Assembly: GCA_041608535.1 (NCBI GenBank)
Contig: JBFISM010000139.1
Location: 1-9,728, forward strand
Length of the DNA: 9,728 nucleotides
Origin: JBFISM01 sp041608535
GTDB taxonomy: Bacteria; Actinomycetota; Acidimicrobiia; Spongiisociales; UBA5794
Direction: 5' to 3'
In this document: in pieces, positions 5,821 to 9,728 of the stretch
How positions within the stretch are numbered: the first letter of the stretch is position 1
Layout of the letters: every line of letters starts with the position of its first letter
Made by a program: the position numbers and the translations under genes
Notes under the pieces: model-generated
Databases searched by the model: none
The model's input: the letters and a program-made list of their open reading frames with translations, nothing else
What the model was told of the DNA's origin: nothing

Positions 5821-6762
5821 TCACGACCGGCGGTCGACCCGGAAGTTGGAGCCGGGCCGGCTCTTGGCGTATTCCTTCATCTCGGCGGCCAGTGCGACAG
5901 CCTCTTCTGGCGACTTGAACGGACGACGCACGTTGTTGGCAACACCCAACGAGAGCGTCACTATCGGATAGCGCTGCCGATTCCCCCGCCGGTCCGTTGC
6001 GACGATCGCACCCCGCTCTCGATCGGCCTGATCGTAGAACGTGGCGACTCCTGCATCCCACAGGTCGATGACCGAACTGCAGAACGCGGCTGCGTGGTCG
6101 GCGGCGATGAGCACCACGAAGTCGTCGCCTCCGATGTGACCCAGGAACGAGTCGACGACTGTGGCCTGCTGCGCCTGCCGCAGACAGCGCACACAGAACC
6201 CGATGAGCGCATCGCCGCGCAGAAAGCCGTAGTGATCGTTGTAGGACTTGAAATGGTCGATGTCGGCATGGATCACGGCGAACCGGGAAGAACCCCGAGC
6301 ACGTTCGGCGAGGCGTCTCCGGATGACGGTGTTGCCCGGAAGCCCGGTGAGCGGTGACGTCTCCAGCAGGCGCACAGAGCGCCGCACGAGAAGCTCCAGC
6401 CGATCTGCCGCAACCCGGACGGGTGTCGACAGGTCCACCACATCGTCTCCCCCCAGCTGGTCGACGACGGCCAGGTCGAGCCCCTCCTCGACGGTGGCGC
6501 AGGCCACGATCGGTGCCGACCGCAGGTCGGGATGAGACAGCACTCGCTCCAAGTGGTGCAGTCCGTCCAGCGTCAAGCCGGCAGATACGAGGACCAGTGT
6601 GAAGCGCCCGCGCTGCTCGACGAGCTCCATGACCTGTTCCGGCTCGGACACGTGGATGTCGTAGTCACGCAGCTCCATCTCTCCGAGCAGTGGACGCAGC
6701 GCCGCGGGCTCTGTCGCGATGACGAGGATCCTGCGTCTCGGCGGGTTTTCCGGCTCACCCAT
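5821..6762 (-). CDS. GGDEF-domain protein with degenerate receiver domain
   Basis: This 313-residue soluble protein, with no signal peptide or membrane segment, joins a receiver-like fold (about 10-130) to a GGDEF domain (about 135-310), the architecture of PleD/WspR-like diguanylate cyclases. The GGDEF part has SPLTGLPGN, ADIDHFKSYNDHYGFLRGDALI (metal and GTP site, Asp167) and GHIGGDDFVVLI, a GGDDF variant of the active-site loop. No Arg stands at the RxxD inhibitory-site position, so product inhibition is not expected. An insert with DQADRERGAIV and DRRGNRQRYP precedes VTLSLGVAN; I recall such an insert in one actinobacterial and proteobacterial GGDDF subgroup. The receiver lacks every phosphorylation residue: ILVIATEP replaces the acidic pair, VLVSAGL replaces the phospho-acceptor Asp, and STP replaces the conserved Lys-Pro. 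It starts directly after the rpe stop (TAGATG), so it is probably coupled to rpe. Whether it makes c-di-GMP is not settled by sequence. Confidence 0.9.
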   Translation of the reverse strand: MGEPENPPRRRILVIATEPAALRPLLGEMELRDYDIHVSEPEQVMELVEQRGRFTLVLVSAGLTLDGLHHLERVLSHPDLRSAPIVACATVEEGLDLAVVDQLGGDDVVDLSTPVRVAADRLELLVRRSVRLLETSPLTGLPGNTVIRRRLAERARGSSRFAVIHADIDHFKSYNDHYGFLRGDALIGFCVRCLRQAQQATVVDSFLGHIGGDDFVVLIAADHAAAFCSSVIDLWDAGVATFYDQADRERGAIVATDRRGNRQRYPIVTLSLGVANNVRRPFKSPEEAVALAAEMKEYAKSRPGSNFRVDRRS

Positions 6763-7449
6763 CTAGGCGCCACGACCGGCGAGATCGCGCTGGGTGGCGA
6801 GCCGGCGGAGTTCGGTGACGGCTGCGACCGGATCGTCGTTCCCGAAGACCGCGCTTCCCGCCACGAACACATCGACGCCGGCGCTGCGGGCACGCTCGAT
6901 CGTGTCGGGTCCGATGCCGCCATCGATCTCGATCAGGGTGTCGAGCCCGCGTCGGTCGATGGCGCGACGTGCCTCCTCGACCTTGCCGAGCACGTCCGGG
7001 ATGAAGCTCTGTCCACCGAAGCCGGGTTGCACAGACATCACGAGCACGAGCCCGCACAGCTCGAGAAACGGATCGATCGCCGCATAGGGCGTCGCCGGGT
7101 TGATCGCCAGCCCGAAACCGAGGGCGAACTTCTCCGCATCCGCGGCGATCGAACTCGGCTCCGGCACTGCTTCGATGTGGACGGTCACCATGTCCGCCCC
7201 GGCGACGCTCAATGGCTCCAGATAGAAATCCGGATTCGTGATCATGAGATGACAGTCGAACGGAACCTGTGTCACCGGGCGGAGCGATCGGATGACGGGG
7301 ATGCCGAAAGAGATGTTGGGGACGAAGTGGCCATCCATCACATCGATGTGGATCAGCTCCACGTGATCCGACACCAGCGCCACCTGCTCACCCAGCTTGC
7401 TGAAGTCGGCGGCGAGAATCGACGGGGCGATCTTGACGGGGTCGGCCAC
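6763..7449 (-). CDS. rpe: Ribulose-phosphate 3-epimerase
   Basis: Rpe interconverts ribulose 5-phosphate and xylulose 5-phosphate in the pentose phosphate pathway; ribulose 5-phosphate is also the RibB substrate. The 228-residue TIM barrel has IAPSILAADFSKLGEQ, HIDVMDGHFVPNISFG, FDCHLMI, VMSVQPGFGGQSF, IEIDGGI and FVAGSAVFG. Expected metal ligands are His34, Asp36, His67 and Asp176, with Asp36 and Asp176 the catalytic acid-base pair. The start is GTG 7449. No Shine-Dalgarno sequence precedes it, but TATCCT ends 6 nt upstream, so a leaderless mRNA is possible. In many actinobacteria rpe directly follows rsmB; here ppk2 separates them. Downstream it abuts the GGDEF gene with no spacer. Confidence 0.97.
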   Translation of the reverse strand: MADPVKIAPSILAADFSKLGEQVALVSDHVELIHIDVMDGHFVPNISFGIPVIRSLRPVTQVPFDCHLMITNPDFYLEPLSVAGADMVTVHIEAVPEPSSIAADAEKFALGFGLAINPATPYAAIDPFLELCGLVLVMSVQPGFGGQSFIPDVLGKVEEARRAIDRRGLDTLIEIDGGIGPDTIERARSAGVDVFVAGSAVFGNDDPVAAVTELRRLATQRDLAGRGA

Positions 7450-7461
7450 GCCGGAAGGATA
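7450..7461 (-). promoter_or_regulatory. Possible -10 box for a leaderless rpe transcript
   Basis: TATCCT (7461-7456) fits the actinobacterial TAnnnT pattern and stands 6 nt before the GTG start, which would put the transcription start on or very near the start codon. No -35 match is visible at 17 nt (CCGGGT). Leaderless mRNAs are common in actinobacteria, and rpe lacks a Shine-Dalgarno sequence. The signal is short and could be chance. Confidence 0.3.
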
Positions 7462-7581
7462 CCCGGTGCGATGGGTGTACCCGGCTCCGGTGTCCCGATG
7501 AGGCCGTCAGCCGGGCGCCGCGTCGGCTCCGGGCCCTCCGCGCCGATGAGTCGCTCGGTAGATTGTCGACGTTTCTGGACC

Positions 7582-7587
7582 AGGAGG
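7582..7587 (+). promoter_or_regulatory. ppk2 ribosome binding site
   Basis: AGGAGG stands 4 nt before the GTG at 7592 and selects this start for ppk2. Confidence 0.7.
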
Positions 7588-7591
7588 AAGC

Positions 7592-8395
7592 GTGGAACAT
7601 CTCCGGATACGCCCCGGCACCGACGTCGATCTCGCCTCGTTCGATCCCAACGACACGTCGGGATTCGACGGTGGCAAGAGCGAGGCCGTCGCCGAGTTGA
7701 AGCGGCTGCGGAAACGCCTCGCAGACCTGCAGTACCGCTTCTGGGCCGACGGCGGTGAGAAACTGCTCGTCGTGCTGCAGGCACTCGACTCCGGAGGCAA
7801 GGACGGCACCGTTCGCCGTGTCTTCGCCGGCGTGAACCCCCAAGGCGTTCGGGTCCATGGGTTCAAGAAGCCAACCGAGATCGAGCTGGCACACGACTAC
7901 CTGTGGCGGGTCCACCGGCACACCCCGGCGAGCGGGATGATCGCTGTGTTCAACCGCAGCCACTACGAGGATGTGCTGGTGGTTCGAGTGCTTGGACTCG
8001 TCCCGGAAGAGCGGTGGCGCAAGCGCTACGGCCATATCAACGCCTTCGAGCGGCTGTTGACCGATGAGGGCACGACCATCGTCAAGTTCTATCTGCACAT
8101 CTCGGAGGACGAGCAGGCCGAGCGATTTCAGGCTCGTCTGGACGATCCGACGAAACGCTGGAAGTTCAGCAAGGGAGATCTCGCTACACGCAGCCAGTGG
8201 GACGCCTACATGGCTGCCTACAACGAGGCGCTGTCGAAGACGAGCACAGAACACGCACCGTGGTACGTGGTTCCCGCCAACAAGAAGTGGTATCGCAACC
8301 TCGTCGTCGCCCGCACGCTGATCGGGATCCTCGAGAGCATGGATCTGCAGTTCCCCGAACCCGAGGAAGACTTGGACGATATCGTGATCGTCTGA
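7592..8395 (+). CDS. ppk2: Polyphosphate kinase 2 family, class III-like polyphosphate:AMP/ADP phosphotransferase
   Basis: PPK2 enzymes transfer phosphate between inorganic polyphosphate and nucleotides. The 267-residue length and sequence fit the single-domain PPK2 type. Walker A is ALDSGGKDG (64-72), followed by VNPQGVRVHGFKKPT, DYLWRVHRHTP, the Walker B region FNRSHYEDVLVVRV (120-133), a lid region YGHINAFERLLTDEGTTIVK, RWKFSKGDL and PWYVVPANKKWYRN (223-236). From memory, the opening (FDPNDTSGFDGGK), the DNPxKRWKF-like block and the STEHAPWY block resemble class III enzymes such as that of Meiothermus ruber, which use polyphosphate to turn AMP and ADP into ATP; this class assignment needs a tree. 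It is the only plus-strand gene here. It lies divergent from rpe and convergent with rsmB, whose stop is 2 bp away, so it interrupts a conserved gene order. Confidence 0.93.
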   Translation: MEHLRIRPGTDVDLASFDPNDTSGFDGGKSEAVAELKRLRKRLADLQYRFWADGGEKLLVVLQALDSGGKDGTVRRVFAGVNPQGVRVHGFKKPTEIELAHDYLWRVHRHTPASGMIAVFNRSHYEDVLVVRVLGLVPEERWRKRYGHINAFERLLTDEGTTIVKFYLHISEDEQAERFQARLDDPTKRWKFSKGDLATRSQWDAYMAAYNEALSKTSTEHAPWYVVPANKKWYRNLVVARTLIGILESMDLQFPEPEEDLDDIVIV

Positions 8396-8400
8396 GCTCA
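8393..8400. other. Palindromic double stop shared by ppk2 and rsmB
   Basis: TGAGCTCA is a perfect 8-bp palindrome. Its first three bases are the ppk2 stop on the plus strand and its last three, read on the minus strand, are the rsmB stop. No terminator hairpin lies between the two convergent genes. Confidence 0.9.
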
Positions 8401-9624
8401 GCCATCGATCACGGCAACGAACATCCCGTCGGTGTTCGTGAGGTGGGGAGCCATGAGGACGCCGTCGCCGAGGCGCATCCCGGGGAGATCCGGCGGCTGC
8501 GCATCGAGTCCTGCGATGACCTCCACCGTCTCCTCGGCGAACATGGTGCACACCGAGTACACCAAACGGCCTCCGGGCCGCAGCAACGGCAAGCTGGCTT
8601 CGAGGAGACCTCGCTGCATCTCTCCCATCCGTTTGGGGGCCGATGGATCGAGACGCAACTTGATTTCAGGCCGTCGCCGGACGGTTCCCAAACCGGTGCA
8701 CGGTGCGTCGAGCAGGATGCGATCGAACGTGCCGATGCGAAACGGAGGTCGGGCACCGTCGGCGGTCACCCAGGTGGCCCCGACATCGAGGCGCTGCATC
8801 CGACGTCTCGCCCGTTTCGTCCGGCGCGAGTGGGCGTCGGCCGCGACGAGCAAGCCCTCCGACTCCATGGCGTCCCACAGTGCCGCCGTCTTGTTCCCGG
8901 GTGCGGCAGCCACGTCCAGCACCCGATCCCCCGGCCGCGCCTCCATCGCATCGACGACGGCGGTCGATGCCGGATCCATCACCATCGCAGCCGAGCCGAG
9001 GTTCACCACCTCCCTCCGGTCGCTGAGCAGCCTCGCTCCTGGTATCCCGGGGACGCCTTCCCCAGGCGGATCGTGGACGTTGCCTCGGAGGCGTATGCCG
9101 ATCGGCGCCGGCTCGTTGAGAGCCGCGATCAGCGCCGCCGTCTCTGCAGACCCGAAGAGTGCCGCAAGCGAATCCCAAATCCATGGGGGCGAGCCCAATT
9201 CCAATGCAGGTCGAATCGCCTCCGGCGGTTGCGGTACATCTCCCCTGGCGAAGCGGCGGCATATGGCATTGACGAACCCGGTCGCTCGTCCCATACCCAG
9301 GACGCGCGTCGCTTCGACGGCGCTGTTCACGACTCCGTGCGGATCGCCTCCGAGGTGAAGCTCGGTGAGGGCAATTCGCACGACGGTGCGTACCTTCGGG
9401 TCGAGATCCGCGGGATTCCGCTCCGCCATCGCCTCGATCCGCCAATCCACGAGAGGAAGCCAGCGCAGGGTGTCCAGCGTGAGACGTTGCACGACAGCGC
9501 GATCGCGACCCTGGAAATCGCCGGGTTGATCGAGTAGAACGTTGGAGTGAGCTCCCTCGCCGAGGATGCGGTGTAGGTTCTCGGCGGCCGCAACCCGTGT
9601 GGCGACACCGCTGCCCCCGGTCAC
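8398..9624 (-). CDS. rsmB: 16S rRNA m5C967-type methyltransferase RsmB (Sun/Fmu)
   Basis: RsmB methylates a cytosine (C967 in E. coli numbering) of 16S rRNA using S-adenosylmethionine. The 408-residue protein has an N-terminal NusB-like domain (about 1-130; VAAAENLHRIL, GHSNV-like start, FVNAICRRFARG) and a C-terminal methyltransferase domain. The SAM loop is LDVAAAPGNKT (236-246), the motif IV loop is LLDAPCTGLGTVRRRPE with Cys309, and motif VI is YSVCTMFAEETV with the catalytic Cys359. It ends DGMFVAVI, the usual C-terminal motif. The SAM loop has Asn where Gly is usual (PGGKT). I start it at GTG 9624, which overlaps the fmt stop by 4 nt (GTGA); the frame is open to 9675 but those 17 residues lie inside fmt and are arginine-rich. 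fmt-rsmB is a classic pair. Confidence 0.95.
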   Translation of the reverse strand: MTGGSGVATRVAAAENLHRILGEGAHSNVLLDQPGDFQGRDRAVVQRLTLDTLRWLPLVDWRIEAMAERNPADLDPKVRTVVRIALTELHLGGDPHGVVNSAVEATRVLGMGRATGFVNAICRRFARGDVPQPPEAIRPALELGSPPWIWDSLAALFGSAETAALIAALNEPAPIGIRLRGNVHDPPGEGVPGIPGARLLSDRREVVNLGSAAMVMDPASTAVVDAMEARPGDRVLDVAAAPGNKTAALWDAMESEGLLVAADAHSRRTKRARRRMQRLDVGATWVTADGARPPFRIGTFDRILLDAPCTGLGTVRRRPEIKLRLDPSAPKRMGEMQRGLLEASLPLLRPGGRLVYSVCTMFAEETVEVIAGLDAQPPDLPGMRLGDGVLMAPHLTNTDGMFVAVIDG

Positions 9625-9728
9625 TGCTCCACCGCGCCTGCGGTTGCCGGCTCGCCGCGCCGACCGTGCATCCACGATCTGGCCCGCTGTACGCCTTTGC
9701 CCGCGGGTTGCACGCTGTCGAGCCGAAG
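9621..9728 (-). CDS. fmt: Methionyl-tRNA formyltransferase, C-terminal end only
   Basis: Only the last 35 residues are in the window, running in from the right edge. The sequence LRLDSVQPAGKGVQRARSW matches the C-terminal tRNA-binding domain of Fmt, which usually reads LxLxxVQPxGKxxMxxxxW, and ends EPATAGAVEQ at TGA 9623-9621. Fmt formylates the initiator Met-tRNA. The position just before rsmB, with a 4-nt stop-start overlap, supports the call. The catalytic formyltransferase domain is outside the window. Confidence 0.82.
   Translation of the reverse strand, partial: LRLDSVQPAGKGVQRARSWMHGRRGEPATAGAVEQ

Larger units (their letters stand above)
7450..7591. other. Divergent rpe/ppk2 intergenic region with 9-bp direct repeat
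   Basis: This 142-bp region must hold the promoters of both divergent genes. The 9-mer CGGCTCCGG occurs at 7482-7490 and again at 7524-7532 in the same orientation, 42 bp apart, about four helical turns. A weak TAGATT (7559-7564) could be a -10 box for ppk2. In such GC-rich sequence these signals are only suggestive. Confidence 0.3.

Noticed and set aside
6532..7758. Long plus-strand open frame (408 codons) opposite rpe and the GGDEF gene
   Set aside because: Composition is rich in His, Arg and Asp with no recognisable domain. It lies antisense to two well-conserved genes, as expected in GC-rich DNA.
7388..8551. Minus-strand open frame (387 codons) opposite ppk2
   Set aside because: Antisense shadow of ppk2 that also overlaps rpe and rsmB; no family features seen.
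8197..9537. Long plus-strand open frame (446 codons) opposite rsmB
   Set aside because: Shadow of rsmB. The real gene on the other strand has all RsmB motifs; this frame has none.
8398..9675. RsmB start at GTG 9675
   Set aside because: This start lies inside the fmt coding region; the GTGA overlap at 9624 fits the known fmt-rsmB arrangement better.

Overview
The window is high-GC bacterial chromosome with ordinary housekeeping content, almost all of it on the minus strand. Gene order and codon bias point to the Actinomycetota. fmt-rsmB-rpe-ribD-ribE-ribBA-ribH is an order I know from actinobacteria, including mycobacteria with insertions. The infC-rpmI-rplT-trmH cluster fits as well. A deep-branching class such as Acidimicrobiia is a guess that the sequence cannot settle. 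I see no phage, transposon, CRISPR array, tRNA, rRNA or defence island.

Layout, in the direction of minus-strand transcription (right to left): the 3' end of fmt (9728-9621); rsmB (9624-8398); a class III-like polyphosphate kinase 2 gene in the opposite direction (ppk2, 7592-8395, plus); rpe (7449-6763); a GGDEF protein with a degenerate receiver (6762-5821); a 138-nt gap holding a strong inverted repeat; the overlapping riboflavin genes ribD, ribE, ribBA and ribH (5682-2266); an infC promoter and leader with a terminator-like hairpin (about 2282-2056); infC (2055-1354), rpmI (1313-1119) and rplT (1103-744); and a TrmH/SpoU-family RNA methyltransferase gene cut by the left edge (706-1).

Functional logic: rpe and the rib genes share ribulose 5-phosphate, which Rpe interconverts with xylulose 5-phosphate and RibBA turns into the four-carbon unit of riboflavin. 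RibBA also uses GTP, as would an active GGDEF enzyme. RibD, RibE and RibH complete riboflavin. The ribosomal cluster makes IF-3, L35, L20 and an RNA methyltransferase. fmt and rsmB serve translation initiation and 16S rRNA modification.

The points most worth a second look are regulatory. (1) A perfect 12-bp inverted repeat closes about 90 nt directly upstream of the ribD ribosome binding site, competes with a local hairpin, and does not look like an FMN riboswitch. (2) infC appears to start at AUC behind a perfect Shine-Dalgarno sequence, and its leader holds a promoter and a terminator-like hairpin. (3) A GGDEF gene lacking the I-site, with a receiver lacking all phosphorylation residues, sits stop-to-start against rpe inside the rib cluster. 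(4) ppk2 is inserted in reverse and shares an 8-bp palindrome with rsmB that supplies the stop codon of both genes. I did not find a clearly new multi-gene system.
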